64,000 nucleotides of DNA, taken from assembly GCA_023548195.1 (NCBI GenBank), contig JAJHZJ010000221.1:558001-622000 (forward strand), written 5' to 3'. Below, one piece after another: positions 11,096 to 23,394 of the stretch. Every line of letters begins with the position of its first letter. Position 1 is the stretch's first letter. Made by a program: the position numbers and the translations under genes. The stretch comes from Bettongia penicillata ogilbyi (Eukaryota; Chordata; Mammalia; Diprotodontia; Potoroidae). Under the pieces are notes generated by a model. The model was not told the DNA's origin, did not search any database, and worked only from the letters and a program-made list of their open reading frames with translations.

Positions 11096-11224
11096 AGTGA
11101 CATGATACCTGCCTCAGTATTTGAACACTCCATACAGCGGCTTCATGGATTTATATTATTTCAACACTGGATTTATATGATTTCAACAAGGCATCTAATC
11201 TAACAGAGAATTAACTATTCTTTG

Positions 11225-11475
11225 TTGCCCCAGAGGGCAGAACTTATAAAAGTGTGAAGATGTTAACAGGAAGGTAAACTAGAGAGGGAAATTCTTCCTA
11301 ACCAATACAACTGCCCAAAAGTGGAATGATTAGTCTGGAGAGAAAGTAATTAGGTCGGTGATCCTGGGGAGACACTTGTCAGAGATACTAAAATGGGGAT
11401 TTCTAAAACAAGGGGGAAATTCGATCAGAGATAATTAGTAAAGTATCTTCAAACACTAGGATTCTATGACTTTAT
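11225..11475 (-). repeat. L3/CR1 fragment
   Basis: The minus strand is the sense strand. The plus strand shows the reversed order: GCCCCAGAGGGCAGAACTTA, GGGAAATTCTTCCTAACCAA, GCCCAAAAGTGGAATGATTA, ACACTAGGATTCTATGAC. Confidence 0.65.
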
Positions 11476-11479
11476 TATA

Positions 11480-12540
11480 ATTCGGATCTCTTTAGGTAAC
11501 ACTTTTGTTCTCCATTCTTAAAGAAAAGGAAAGTGATTTCATCCTTACTAATTCAAGTGAAAGTCAGTCTGGCGCCCAGTAGGTCCCATTTCTATGGCCA
11601 GCCAAGAAGGCAGAACAGTTTGGAGTAAACACCAACTTCCATCCATGTGAACGTATGCAAAACAGATCAGAAGCTACCCTCTAAGACAGGCTTTGTTGTT
11701 CCCCACTTTCATTTTACATGGCAAAGTGAAATCTGAAAGTGACTGACATAAACCCACTTCCTGCCTTTAATTTCTTTGTTAGCAAAAGTCAAGCTAAAAA
11801 AAAAAAAGTCAAAGTGTACACAAAATCATTACTATTAAGCTCTTAAATTGTGTGTGGTAAAGGAGGGGAAGGAGACATAAGAGTAGGGAGAAAAGAAACA
11901 TATGAAACTGCAGGAGAATTAAACAATGTTCTCTGAAACTATTGAAAAGTACCTATCTCTGCTCATTGCAGGAACAAAAGGGGCCAGTGGCAAAGCACAT
12001 TAATTCTAAGAAAGCAGCTTTATCCCTCATCGCTGCAGCCTTATATCTTTCTAAAGCTGCGATTTGAACTCCTCCTTGGAAGGTGGTCATGGAACCAAAG
12101 CAGTCCTGAGGGTCACAGGAGAGAAGTGAGAGTCATGATGGCCCATGATAAGAAAGTTCTGACTTTGAATCCTGAGCACAACACTCCCTTTAAGGCTTAG
12201 GATAGTTTCTCCACTCCTTTACTTCAGTTTTTTCATCTCAAAAGTGCGCAGAATAATGTTTTCTCAACCAGAAGATGTCAAATTGTGAGCTGGAAGAGAA
12301 GAGCCCCTAATCTTCCACCACCTGTTAGTCTGCTGTACACTCAAATCAATTAAGGCATCAGGAATCCTGAAATTATTTCGGTTTTAGTCACAGTATGGCT
12401 TCAGAGCTGAATACACAAAATAATTATGTAATTTTGAACTCGGAGAGAAAAAGGTATTTAATGAGCATCAGCAGCATATAGACCAAAAGGGAATTCTTAA
12501 CTTAACAATAAACATACCAATCTATCAAAAATCAGTTTTT
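11480..12540. other. No feature recognised
   Basis: About 1.06 kb of unassigned DNA. It holds an A12-type run near 11798 and no supported reading frame. It may be single-copy. Confidence 0.4.
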
Positions 12541-12544
12541 GTTT

Positions 12545-12796
12545 TTAAGTCATTTTTCAGTCGTAACCAACTCTTTGTGACCCCATTTGGAGTTTTCTTA
12601 GCAAAGATACTGAAGTAGTTTGCCATTTCCTTCTCCAGCTCATTTTACAGATAAGAAACTGAGTCAAATAAGGTTACATGACTTGCTCGGGGTCACACAG
12701 CTAGTAAATGTATAAGGCTGGGTTTGAATTCACACAGATGATCTTCCTGACTTCAGGCTTGGCACTCTATCCACTGTGTCACCTAGCTGCCCCTAT
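12545..12796 (-). repeat. CORE-SINE with RTE-type tail
   Basis: Reversed, full length: tail GTGACCCCATTTGGAGTTTT, CORE CTCATTTTACAGATAAG and GGTCACACAGCTAGTAAATG, head CACTGTGTCACCTAGCTGCC. Confidence 0.88.
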
Positions 12797-12846
12797 CAAA
12801 AAATCACTCATATAACTAAAACAGAATCCTTAACAATAATTCTAAA

Positions 12847-12878
12847 TAATATATACATATATACATACATACACACAC

Positions 12879-12913
<35 letters not shown>

Positions 12914-12922
12914 AATACATAG
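12847..12922 (+). repeat. (TA/CA)n microsatellite
   Basis: Alternating TA, TACA and CACA dinucleotides of about 75 bp. Confidence 0.9.
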
Positions 12923-13059
12923 GCCTGACCCTAACACAAACTCCAAAGTTAGAAGAATGAGAAAACAAAAAAATGATTCCACAATGAAGAGCTATTGTGC
13001 TCATGACACAAACCCAAAGGAAAATTATTCTAATACATCTACAAATAAAGTCTCAAACT

Positions 13060-14640
13060 AAAAACAGTTTGGCCACAATGTGAAAGAGAATTCTGGAGAC
13101 AGATGAAGAAAGATTTCTATAAAAGAGCTAAAGAAAAAAACTTAGAAATAAGAGCACAAGAAAAAAAACAATTGAAAAAGAAATGAGAGGTATGGAAGAG
13201 ACAATAGGAAAGAGAATTAATAATTTAGTACAAAAAGTACCAAACTTTGCCCAAGCAACAGATTTAAAAATTAGAAAGAATTATGAGTAAATTATAATTT
13301 ATATTATTATAAGTAAATTATTATGTATATTTAGATATAATATTTATACTATAAAATATTCGTAAGATAAAAATGCTATATATTATATATAAATAAATTA
13401 TTTAAAAATAAATATTACCTTGTAAGTAAATGACTTTAAGACAAAAAAATAATATAACATAATGGAAAATATAAAAGAAAGTATAATGTATCCCATAACA
13501 AAATATAACTGACTTGGAAAACAAATTGAGGAGAAACAATTTAAGAATCATCGAATTACCCAAAAGCTATGCCCTCAAAAACAGAACCTTTATATCATAT
13601 TTCATGAAAGAAAATTGCCCAGATCTCTTAGAATCTTTTAGAAGGCAAAATGAAAATATAATCTACTAGTCATCTTGTGGAAGAAGCACCAAAAAGGAAA
13701 ACTCCCAGAATCAATACAGCCAAAATCTAGAGCTTCCAGATCAAAGAAAAAAATATCACAAACAAGCAAAAAGAAAGAATTCAAGCGCAAAGGAGCTACA
13801 GTCAAGATCACACAAGATTTAGCAGCTACCACTATAAAGAAAGAGGCAGTTTGGAATATATTTCAAAAGGTAAAAAATATAAATTTACAACTAAGTCAAA
13901 TCAAATTAATGAGTATTGGCTAAGGATTTGCTTTATGCTAGACAATGCACTAAGTGCTGAGAATATCAGTATAAGCATAATCCCTGACCTCAAGGAGCTT
14001 ACATTCTAATCGGGAAGATAATACCTAAGAAGGAACTAAAAAGGGATCTTTAATGAAGTAAAAGACTTCTAAGCATTCCTGATGAAAAGATAAGAACCAA
14101 GTAGAAACACTGAAATGCAAAAACAGGAATCTAGAGAAACATAAAAAGGTAAATATGAGCAAACAATCATAAGGAATTTAATAAGGATGAACTATTTACA
14201 TTCTAGTATGAGATGATAATATGCATGTCCTCTCAGAATCATAAAGTCATCTTGGATTACAGAGAGATCTGATAAGACAAAGGGTCTAGGACTATTTTTT
14301 TTAATGTTTTGATGATATTAAAAAAAGAAATGGGGGAAGGAATATTCTGGGGAAGAAGGGATAGGCAGTAATTATCTCATACAATTTGTGTAGAAGACCA
14401 TATATATAAACAAGAAGGAAGGAGGGGAAGGAGTGGGCAGCACTTGAGCATCTAATTGGGTATAGAAATATATTTTGTCAGCAGGGAAAGAGGAGGGAAA
14501 AGAGAGAAGGGAGGTGGAGGGAGGGAACAAACTGGAGGGTGGATTAAGAGGAGGATTAATCTTAAACAAAATAAACCCTAACCTTGAAGGATAGATTGAT
14601 TACAAAGAGATATTTAAAAGTGAAAAAAGAAAGGATAAGA
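13060..14640 (+). repeat. Old HAL1/L1 ORF1 element remnant
   Basis: The order of blocks follows the intact ORF1 at 50964-52064: the GAGAGGTATGGAAGAGACAA coiled-coil part (13185), the ATCATCGAATTACCCAAAAG start of the RRM part (13546), the CAAGATCACACAAGATTTAG C-terminal part (13803), and the AAGCATTCCTGATGAAAAG end (14072). After this come 3'UTR-like purine-rich sequences to about 14640. The reading frame is broken by many indels and stops. An L2 terminus (about 13905-14030, minus strand) interrupts it. It is the most diverged of the ORF1-bearing copies. Confidence 0.75.
13905..14030 (-). repeat. L2 3' end inside the ORF1 remnant
   Basis: A reversed L2 terminus: GACAATGCACTAAGTGCTG, then CTCAAGGAGCTTACATTCTA. 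ORF1-like sequence resumes after it, so this looks like a nested or junctional fragment. Confidence 0.7.
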
Positions 14641-14839
14641 ATCCTCTGAGACAAGGAAAGAGAAAGAAAGTAGAAGCAGATTATACCAAACCTAGAGTTT
14701 AGTACTAGTGCTGAGTATACTTCTCCCTCACAACTCCTTTCTTCTTTATTATAAGGAAATGAAAGGAATGGAAAACTGATCAGTGCAATAAAGAAGCAGG
14801 ATTTTATGAGAAAATATTTACCCACATCCTGTCAGAGAA

Positions 14840-15000
14840 GAGATGGATTCAGGATACAGAGTGAAACATATTTTATTTTGGAGGTGAGCAATAGAAGAAT
14901 TTATTTTCTGACTATGCATAATTTTTAAAAAGTTTTGTTTTTATATCTTTTTCCAATAAGAAGATGTAAAGAAACACAGTAGATTTTCATTCATTGAAAA
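14840..15000 (+). repeat. L1 3'UTR-like fragment
   Basis: The GGATTCAGGATACAGAGTGA and CTGACTATGCATAATTTTT blocks resemble the L1 3'UTR seen at 32360-32450. Old and incomplete. Confidence 0.4.
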
Positions 15001-15469
15001 AGATAAAATTAAGGGAAGAAAAAAAGAAGCAAACTCTGAAAACTCTGCCTACTCTTTCCAATCAAATCTGATCTCATGCTTTCAGGAATATACTCTCTTG
15101 TTACTTAGAACCTAAGGCTATATGTCAGTTCTACCTCTTTCACAAGAGCAACTTCCTACTGTAAATTCTATTTAAAAAAATAATCATTTATTAATTTTAG
15201 GGAATCTGATGTGAAAACTGCCTCAATCCAGGCCATACAACTCATTGGACACCACATCTCTGAATGAAGGGGCTCCTACCCTATTCAACAATAGAAAGTC
15301 ATGTCCTCAACCCTGTAACCCATTTGGGAAATATTTCCGTAGAGGTAAATTGAGTGGAGAAGAATACTCTACCCTCATTCACAACTAGAGGGTATCAAGT
15401 GCTAAGTATAATATTTCAAGGGATATAGGGATGTAGTTATTGCCATAAAGTCTGTTATTAACTAAAACA

Positions 15470-16020
15470 TATGAGACAGTAGTGTATGATTGTGATGAAA
15501 TCCTATTGTGTTAAAAGAAATGATGAGTTCTATGATTTTACAAAAACATGGACAGACTTGCATGAAATAATGAAGAGTGAATTGAGCAGAACAAAGAGAA
15601 CATTGTATACAGTAACAATAATACTGTTTTAAGAATGACTTTGATCAAATAAGTCATTTTGACTATTAAAACGCCCAAATTAACAACAAAAGGCATGTGA
15701 AGGAAGATGCCATCTGCACCCAGAGGAAGAACTGATAAACAGAGGTATGTGTAGAATGGTGGTACATACGTATGCATATTTATGTCCAATGATAGCCATC
15801 TGCGGGGGGTGGGGGGAGGGGAGAAAAAACAAAGGGGAAAAAAAGACATTTTCATGATGATTTTATTATATATAACATATTTTAAATAATAAGTTATATA
15901 TAATAGATTTGCAGTTTCATGTACAATCTTTTTTATTGTACTCTGGAAATTATTTTTACTATGGATACTTATTTCATTATTGAAATGCTTGTTTTATTCC
16001 AGAAATTAAAAAAAAAAAAA
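15470..16020 (+). repeat. L1 3' end (ORF2 terminus plus 3'UTR)
   Basis: The end of L1 ORF2 is recognisable but broken: GAGAACATTGTATACAGTAA aligns with the same block at 16859 and 55229. A G-rich 3'UTR (15800-15830) and an A-run (16006-16021) follow. It lies directly upstream of another L1 3' end in the same orientation. Confidence 0.75.
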
Positions 16021-16089
16021 AGAAACAGATGGAGATGGTAAAGACCTTAAGGGCTACATCTTGAATTCTGGTTGAGTATTTCTGCCTTT

Positions 16090-17265
16090 CAGACCAATGA
16101 GCATTGTATCACTAACACAAGAAGTGGTTGGCAAGTAATGATGGAGGGAAATATATAGTAATCATATAACAGTCGAAAAAAACTTTCAGCAAGTTTCTCT
16201 GATAAAGACTCTCGTTTATCAAATATATAGAGAACTAAGTCAAATTTACAGAAATTCCTCAATTGATAAATGGTCAAAGGATATGAACAGGCAGTTTTTA
16301 GGCTAAGTAAACAAAGCTACCTATAGTCAGTCATGTGAAAAAATGTTCTAAATTATTATTGATTAGAGAAATTGCATTTTAAAACAATTCTGAGCTATCA
16401 CCTCTACCACCACCTATCAGATTAGCTAATATGACAGAAAAGGAGAATGAGAAATATTGAAGGGGATGTAGGGAAATTGAGACACTAATGCACTGTTGGT
16501 GAAGTTGTATACAAATTTAGCCATTCTGGAGACCAATTTAAAACCATGCTCAAAGGGCTATAAAATCATGCATATGCTTTGACCAAGAAATACGACTCCT
16601 GGGTCTACATCTCAAAGAGATAAAAACAAAAAGCATATTTTATATGTAAAATAAAATATTTATAGCAGCTCTTTAAGTGATTACAATGAATTGGAAATTG
16701 AGAGGATGTCCATCAATTGGGGAAGGGCTGAACACTTGTTGTTGTATATGTTTATGATGGAATATTATTGTGCTATAAGAAATAATATGCAAAATGCTCT
16801 CAGAAAAACCTGGAAAGACTTATATGAACTGATACAAAGTGAAATGCACAGAACCAGGAGAACATTGTATATAGTAACAGCAATATTGTACAATGATCAA
16901 CTGTGAACAACTTATCTACTCTCAGCAATACAATGATCCAAGACAATTCTGAAGGATTTATGATGAAAAAAATGCTATCCATCTCCAGAGAAAGAATGGA
17001 TAAAATTGGAATAAAGACAAAGCATACTTTTTCTTTTTTTCCTGGAGTTTTTTGTCTGTATTTTTTTTCACAATGTGACTAACATGGAAATATATTTTGC
17101 ATGATTGCACATGTATAACCTATACCAAACTGCTTGCCTTCTCAATGGGTGGGGGGAGGGAAGGAGGGAAAGAATTTGGAACTCAAAAATTTTTTGAAAT
17201 GAATACTAAAAATTGTTTAGACATGTAATTGGGGAAAAATAAAGTGTTAAAGTAATCAAAAGTAG
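16090..17265 (+). repeat. L1 C-terminal ORF2 and 3'UTR
   Basis: It contains the C-terminal ORF2 region (GATAAATGGTCAAAGGATAT; ATGGAATATTATTGTGCTAT at 16756) in the same order as 54655-55260. One open piece at 16691-16906 encodes MEYYCAIRNN and KDLYELIQSEMHRTRRTLY, the usual end of marsupial L1 ORF2. The element is 5'-truncated and the frame is broken upstream. The 3' end has the AAGGAGGGAAAGAATTTGGA block and an A-rich tail. Confidence 0.85.
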
Positions 17266-17299
17266 ATTCAACACAACTTTAGATTTATTTTAGTGTCCT

Positions 17300-17465
17300 T
17301 GTATTCTTAGAATCATAGTGTGTTAGACTTGGAAGTGACCTTCAAAACTTTCTAATTCAACTTCTTATTTTATAGATGAGAAAACTGAGCCCCAGAGGAG
17401 TCAAATGATTTGCCCAAGGCTATCTAGTTATTTAATGTGTTCTTCTGATAGTGTCAATTACTACA
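17300..17465 (-). repeat. MIR3-like SINE fragment
   Basis: GAATCATAGTGTGTTAGACT, then TTATAGATGAGAAAACTGAG, then ATGATTTGCCCAAGGCTAT follow the MIR3/CORE order. Confidence 0.6.
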
Positions 17466-17574
17466 GAACAACACTCAAAGGGAATATTTTTTTTTATTTT
17501 CATCTTACTCACCATTCATGTAAATCAAATGCTCTAACACTTCTTAATCCAATAACTCTCAGTGGCTAAAATTC

Positions 17575-17842
17575 TTAACATGAAGATTTCAAGTCCCAGA
17601 TAAAACCTAACCTTCTACAAGAAAGTTTTGACAATTGCTTTTAATTCTAATGCCTTCCATCCATTGATTATTACCAATACATCCTATCTATAGCTTATTT
17701 GCACATAGTTGTTGACACATTGCCTCCCCCATTAGATTAGTAATTCCTCAAGGGCAAGGACCAGTCATTTGCCTTCCTTTGCATTAGTGCTTAGCACATA
17801 GTGGTCTGGGCATATAATAGGCACTTAATAAATGTTTATTAG
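17575..17842 (+). repeat. L2 3' end
   Basis: Well-preserved plus-strand L2 terminus: CTACAAGAAAGTTTTGACAA, CCCCATTAGATTAGTAATTC, CTCAAGGGCAAGGACCAGTC, then GCACTTAATAAATGTTTATT. Its last 14 bp were duplicated by insertion of the next element. Confidence 0.85.
17829..17842 (+). repeat. Target-site duplication, left copy
   Basis: TAAATGTTTATTAG; the right copy at 20356-20369 reads TAAATGCTTACTAG (12 of 14 identical). Together they bracket the element between them. Confidence 0.7.
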
Positions 17843-18419
17843 GATTCTGGGCCAAAATGGTGGAATAACAGCATGTACTTTCTAGAGTGCTGGCCCCAAG
17901 TCCAGCCAAATACCTGTAAAAAATGACTCTAACCAAATTCTGGAGCTGCAGAACCCCCAGAATGATGGAGCGAAGAAAATCTCTAGCCCAAGACAGCCTA
18001 GAAGGTCACCAGGAAGCGTCTATCATGCCATGCTGGGAGCAGAGTACAGTGTAGCATGAGCAAAGCCAGCATAGACTGGACCTGAGCAAGCTCTGGGGGG
18101 ACTGAATCTCGGGCACCTGTCTCATTTTCCACACTTCAAGACCCCAAAACACCAAGGACAAATTGGAAAGTCAGTGGAAAAAGCCTGTGGGACCTGTATG
18201 AGAGAGTAGAATGGTCGGGCACCAGACTCAGGGTGGCAGAAGGGGTGGAGGAGCCCGCCCACAGAGGAGTAACCCATGACAGCAGCAGCTACTATTTCTT
18301 GAGCTCTAGGCTCACAGATTGTGAGGGGATCCAGAGGCTGACAGTACAGTCTCTATCCCCACTGGAAACAGAGAACTACCTTAACAAAGAGCTCAAAAGT
18401 CAAGTAAATAGCAGGAAAA

Positions 18420-19490
18420 ATGAGCAAAAACCAGAAAAAGAATCAGACTATAGAAAATTACTTTGGTGACAAGGAAGACAAAAGTATACAAACAGAAGAC
18501 AACAAAGTCAAAGCTTCTCCATCCAAAGACTCCAAGAAAAATATTAATTGCCCTCAGATCATGGAAGAGCTCAAAAAGGATTTTGAAAACTAAGTGAGAG
18601 AAGTAGAGCAAAAATAAGGAAGAGATATAAGAGCGATGCAAGAAAATCATGAAAAATAAGTCAACTGCTTGCTAAAGGAAACCCAAAAAATGCTGAAGAA
18701 AATAATACTTTAAAAAATAGACTAACCCAAATAGCAAAGGAGATCCAGGAAGCCAATGAGAAGAATACCCTAAAAAGCAGAATTGGCGAGATGGAAAAAT
18801 AGGTCCAAAGCTTACTGAAGAAAATAATTCCTTAAAGATTAGAATGGAGCAGATGGAAGTTAATGACTTTAAGAAAAAATTGAGAAATTACAAAACAAAA
18901 CCAAAGGAATGAAAAAATAGAAGACAATGTGAAAAGTTTCATTGAAAAAACAACTGATGTGGAAAACAGATCCAGGAGAGACAAGTTAGAAATCATTGGA
19001 CTACCTGAAAGCCATGATCGCAAAAAGAGCCTACACATCGTCTTTCAAGAAATCATCAGGGAAAACTGCCCTGATACTCTAGAACCAGAGGGTAAAATAA
19101 ATACTGAAAGAATCATGAGATCAGTTGCCTCCTGATAGATATCCCAAAAGAAAAACTCCTGGGAATATTGTAGCCAAATTCCAGAGCTCCCAGGTCAAGG
19201 AGAAAATATTGCAAGGCAATGAGAAAGAAATAATTCAAGTATTGTGGAAATACAATCAAGATAACACAAGATTTAGCATTTTCTACATTAAGGTATCAAA
19301 GAGCTTGGAATATGATATTCCAGAGGTCAAAGGAGCTAGGATTAAAACCAAGCATCACCTGCCCAGTGAAACTGAGTATAATACTTCAGGGGAAAAAATG
19401 GTTGTTCAATGAAATACAGGACTTTCAAGCATTCTTGTTGAAATGATCAAAGCTGAACAGAAAATTTGATTTCAAACACAAAACTCAAAA
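18420..19490 (+). pseudogene. Broken L1-type ORF1 in HAL1 element
   Basis: The start ATG at 18420 sits in the same context as in the other copies (a purine-rich GCAGGAAAAATG). Recognisable segments in changing frames include a coiled-coil region rich in Glu/Lys, an RRM-like piece at 18929-19135 with VENRSRRDKLEIIGLPESHD, and a C-terminal piece at 19125-19412 with PGNIVAKFQSSQVKEKILQ. Compared with the intact 366-codon ORF at 50964 it has several in-frame stops (for example after EELKKDFEN) and frameshifts. It cannot encode a full ORF1 protein. Confidence 0.85.
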
Positions 19491-19623
19491 GAAGGATGAA
19501 AGGTAAACAGGAAAGAGAAATCATAAGGGACTTACTAAAGTTGAACTGCTTACATTCCTACATGGAAAAATCACATTTGTAACTCTTGAGAATTTTCTCA
19601 GTAGTATGGTAGTTGGAGGGATT

Positions 19624-19629
19624 TTATAT

Positions 19630-19699
<70 letters not shown>

Positions 19700-19700
19700 A
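19624..19700 (+). repeat. (TA)n(TG)n microsatellite in HAL1 3'UTR
   Basis: About 20 TA-type and 16 TG dinucleotides. It lies between the GTAGTTGGAGGGATT and AGACAGAGCACAGGGT blocks, the same place where the intact HAL1 copy carries a (CA)n tract at 52199-52285. Confidence 0.95.
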
Positions 19701-20559
19701 TAGACAGAGCACAGGGTCAGTTGAATAGGTAGGGATGATATCTAAAAAATAAAATTAAGGGGTGAGAGAGGAATACATTGGGAGGAGAAAAGGAGAAATA
19801 AAATGAGGCGAACTATCTCATAGAAGAGGCAAGGTAGGGCAAATGGGAGTAGGGAGTAATTAGAAGTAAACACTTCTGAGTTGAGATAGGTGAAAACAGA
19901 AAATAGAATAAATGGAGAGCAGATAGGATGGAGGGAAATAAAGTTAGTCTTTCATATCATGACTGTTATGGAAATGCTTTGCATGACTACACATGTATAG
20001 CCTAGATTTAATTGCTTGCCTTTTCAATGGGGATGGGTGAAGAGGGAGAAAAGGAGAGCAGTTGGAACTCAAAATTTTAAAAATAAATGTTAAAAATTGT
20101 TTTTATATGCAACTGGGAAATAAGATATACAGGTAATGGGGTATAGAAATCTATCTTGCCCTACAAGAAAATAGGGGGGATGGGGATAAGAGAAAGGAGG
20201 GGTGTGATAGAAGGGACGGCAGAGTGGGGGAAATGGTGATCAGAATGTACACTGTCTTTGGGTGGTTGGTGGGGAGAGATGGAGGAAATTTTGGAACTCA
20301 AAATCTCGTGAAAGTGAATGTTGAAAACTAAAGATAATTTTTTAAAAAGATACAGTAAATGCTTACTAGTTAAGTGACTGAGCTTTATTCCCAGCAGAGT
20401 TTTAAAACAGTTGAAATATCTATATTTAATCAAAGAATTCTTTCCATGTATTTTACAGAGCCTTGAAAGTTAAACTGATTTCCAGACTCTAAATGTCCTC
20501 CACCACCCAGAGCTCCATTTGGAGTTGTCTCGGATGATAGAGTGGATCCTTATCTGAAC

Positions 20560-21010
20560 CTATGGTGCCATTCCATAAAACCTTTCATATTCTTTGGGAA
20601 CAAAGTGGCATTTGGTCCGGGACTTGAATGATGGATAAGATTTCAGGAAAATGAGATGGTATAGAGATTCCTTAATAACCCTGAATCTTTCCTTCTTGAA
20701 AGAATCTAAGGCCTAGAGATGCATGAGACAAAATAAAGTGAGGGGAAAGAGCAGGATAATTCAGAGGAAAATGTCTCAATCAAACCAAAGCATGGAATAT
20801 GCAGAAATAATAAGGCAAAATAAAGAAGGAAGAATAGGGTGGCACCTCATTGCACAGGGCCTTATAAAGCAGGCTAAGGATTTTGAACTTTATGTGATAG
20901 ACAATGGGAAACCACTAAAGGTTCTGAGCATAAAAGGGACAGAATCCCAAAGTATCTAGCACTAGTGTGAAGGATCAATTGGAGAAGGGAAAAAACAGAG
21001 GTGGGAAGAG
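20560..21010 (-). repeat. L2 fragment
   Basis: Reversed L2: GCACAGGGCCTTATAAAGCA, TTTTGAACTTTATGTGATAG, CAATGGGAAACCACTAAAGG. The open frame at 20723-20959 is antisense to the decayed L2 ORF and is not a gene. Confidence 0.65.
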
Positions 21011-21299
21011 AAATCAAAATTGTATTACATTATTCCAGGTAGAAGAAACCAATCCACAGATCTAGATAACGAGACAATAACTCTTGTGTTCTCCTTAACA
21101 GTACCGGTCCTGTAGGTCTTTGGAGTCCTCTTCCAACAACTCAGACAGTACCACTGATCAGGAGTCTCAATAGTTTTTCTTTTCTCTCTCTAAGATAAAT
21201 CTGTAAGAAGGATGGTTTTTGTCAGATCATGAAGCTGAATTTGGGACTGAGGAGAATGTTGTATAAATTAAAGTATTTAATCCTCAATGTAAAGAAAAA

Positions 21300-21470
21300 A
21301 ATCTTGAAGGGCAAAGTCATTAATCTCTCTCAGCCTTGGTTTCCTCACCAACAAAATGAGGTTAATAATAGCAATGACCTCCCAGGGCTATTATGAATAT
21401 CAAATCAAACCATACAATCAATATGCTTTAGAATTCTTAAGTGATCAAGTAAGTGTCAGATGTTATTAAT
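21300..21470 (+). repeat. MIR-like SINE fragment
   Basis: CORE-like CTCTCAGCCTTGGTTTCCTC and a MIR-type tail CCCAGGGCTATTATGAATAT. The head is missing. Confidence 0.6.
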
Positions 21471-21479
21471 GTTAACATT

Positions 21480-22650
21480 TTTCTTTCCTACTGCTATTCT
21501 CATCTAAATGTGTTCAGACACCTTCCCTTTCCCCTACTCCCCCACAAAAAAAATTTTTTTACAAGAATGGTACATCAGTTCACATAAAAGGAGGCCACCA
21601 TTTGCTTTCTGGTTTGGAGATTTACAGATAACACAAAAGATTGTTTCCTATCCACAGTCCACATTTTAGTTGAGAGATCACAGATTAACCATTTCTGGAT
21701 TGAGTAGAATGTACAGACAGGGCTCTTCTTTCTTGGAACACCAAGTTTCCACCTGTAGCCTAGTTCGACCTCAGTGACAAAGTGGTTTGGCCTAAATGAC
21801 AAGTTGGTCAGCTTTCGATGTCAGTTGTTTTGTTTTGTTTCGTTTTGTTTTTTAAGAAAACTTTCTCCTTTATTGGCCAATCAAAGGTACTATGGTTTCT
21901 GAAGCTTTGTATATCTTACCATTTCTATGCTGGATTCCCTAAATCCTTGGCCAGGATGGTGCTACATAGAAAGAAGGACCTCTCTAATCCTCCTTTCTCT
22001 AGGGTATCCTGAACTGACTGTCTTCTTAAACAGTAGCCTGATGATTTTTATAGAGAGCTTGAACCATTTACTAATGGGTTCTTACTGAGCACCTTCTTAA
22101 ATTAATAGGTTTTTAGAAGACATGAGGTCTGAGTATATCAGCCGCATAAACTTAGAAAGAATGATTAGCAAAAGGTGGGTGTTTAAAATACAACCTTCCT
22201 TCCCTTTCCAGAAAAGAACGCAAATTAAATTAATTCCAACTAAAATTAATTGAAAGGAAAGCCAACACGGAATTTTTTAATGTGTTTCCTGCTATAGAAC
22301 ATTTAAGGGACCTGTTTTAGTAGATGCATAGATGAGAAAATTTATAATTAGTCTATTGGTACTTTTTATTTTATCTGTATTTTTATTGGTACCTAGTAGG
22401 TGCTTTTCAAGCAGTAGGTGGAACCTTAAAACTCGCCATTATCCTTCTGAAATAGCTTTTAATTAGTGAATTTTCTTAGTACAAGCATTCTTCACGGTTA
22501 GTATGTCAAACTGTAGTATCACACATTCAAAGTTATCCAAACTGTCATAATCTCTCCAAGCAGAAAGAGAGAGGAGAGGAGAGGAAAAAATGGAAGGAAC
22601 AGACTTCTGACCAGATCCTTGATCACCAGAAGAGCAGCTTTCTCTCTCCC
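21480..22650. other. No gene or clear repeat recognised
   Basis: About 1.2 kb. It holds a (TTTTG)n-like stretch at 21825-21855 and a short purine-rich tract near 22565-22590. Small reading frames at 21575-21802 (minus) and 21818-22012 have no domain support. Confidence 0.4.
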
Positions 22651-22654
22651 CTCA

Positions 22655-22835
22655 TAAATCTAGAACTGGGAGAGACCTTAAAGATCTAATCTGGCCCCTC
22701 ATTTCAGAGATGAGGCACCTCAGTCCCACAGAAGTCACACTGATAATACTTGCCCAGAGCAGAAAATCTATGCCCAACTCCTCTGACTTTGAGGCCAGCC
22801 TTCTTTCCATTGTACTACAAATTACCATTTTGTTT
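22655..22835 (-). repeat. MIR3-like SINE
   Basis: AACTGGGAGAGACCTTAAAG, CATTTCAGAGATGAGGCACC, CTTTGAGGCCAGCCTTCTTT in the usual reversed CORE-SINE order. Confidence 0.65.
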
Positions 22836-23394
22836 CTATGCCAGCCCCATTCCAACCACTGACCATTTAAACAGGCTTCTTTTTTTTTTTTTGGACTATT
22901 TCACAACCATTAAAGCTTATATAATTCTAATTCTCTTCCTTTGTTTTCAGTGTGATGATTTTTCTTTTTCTTTTAGATGCAATCTGTGTACTCTTCTCAA
23001 AGACAGAGAAAGTATCCTCCGAAGGACACTAGGACCTGACCTACTTTGGCTGGAATGTTTTTGTCATCATTAAGAACCACTCACAAACACAGGCTGACCT
23101 AGTTCCAGTTACGTAACACCTTGGTGAGCTGGTGCTGATACCTGACGTCTCAGCAGAGAGGAAATGGGCTCCAATCATTTGAATTGGCATTTCAATCAAG
23201 GAAAGGGGAGGAAAGTTAAGCATGTCCTCCCCTCCCCCATTAATGACCCAAACCCAAGCTCAAGTCCTCTCTCCTCACTTTCTTTTTTTCGTGTATTTAA
23301 ATTTTGTTACAGTCTTTCAGCATCCTTAATGACTAAACACTTTTCAAGCCCCCTTCTCTCAGAGCAAAGATTAATAGCAAATATAACTTGCATT

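Larger units (their letters stand above)
17843..20355 (+). mobile_element. HAL1-type (ORF1-only L1-derived) element, full length, decayed
   Basis: A 2.5-kb element with a 5' end resembling that of the intact copy (GGCCAAAATGGTGGAATAAC here, GAGCCAAGATGGCGGAGTAG there). It has a 5'UTR, a broken ORF1 (18420-19490), a 3'UTR with a resident dinucleotide tract (19624-19700), and a short A-rich 3' end. No ORF2 sequence lies between ORF1 and the 3' end. A probable 14-bp target duplication (2 mismatches) flanks it, showing that the ORF1-only form is the inserted unit and not the result of a later deletion. HAL1 ('half-L1') elements are known in mammals; the assignment here is by architecture. Confidence 0.78.
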
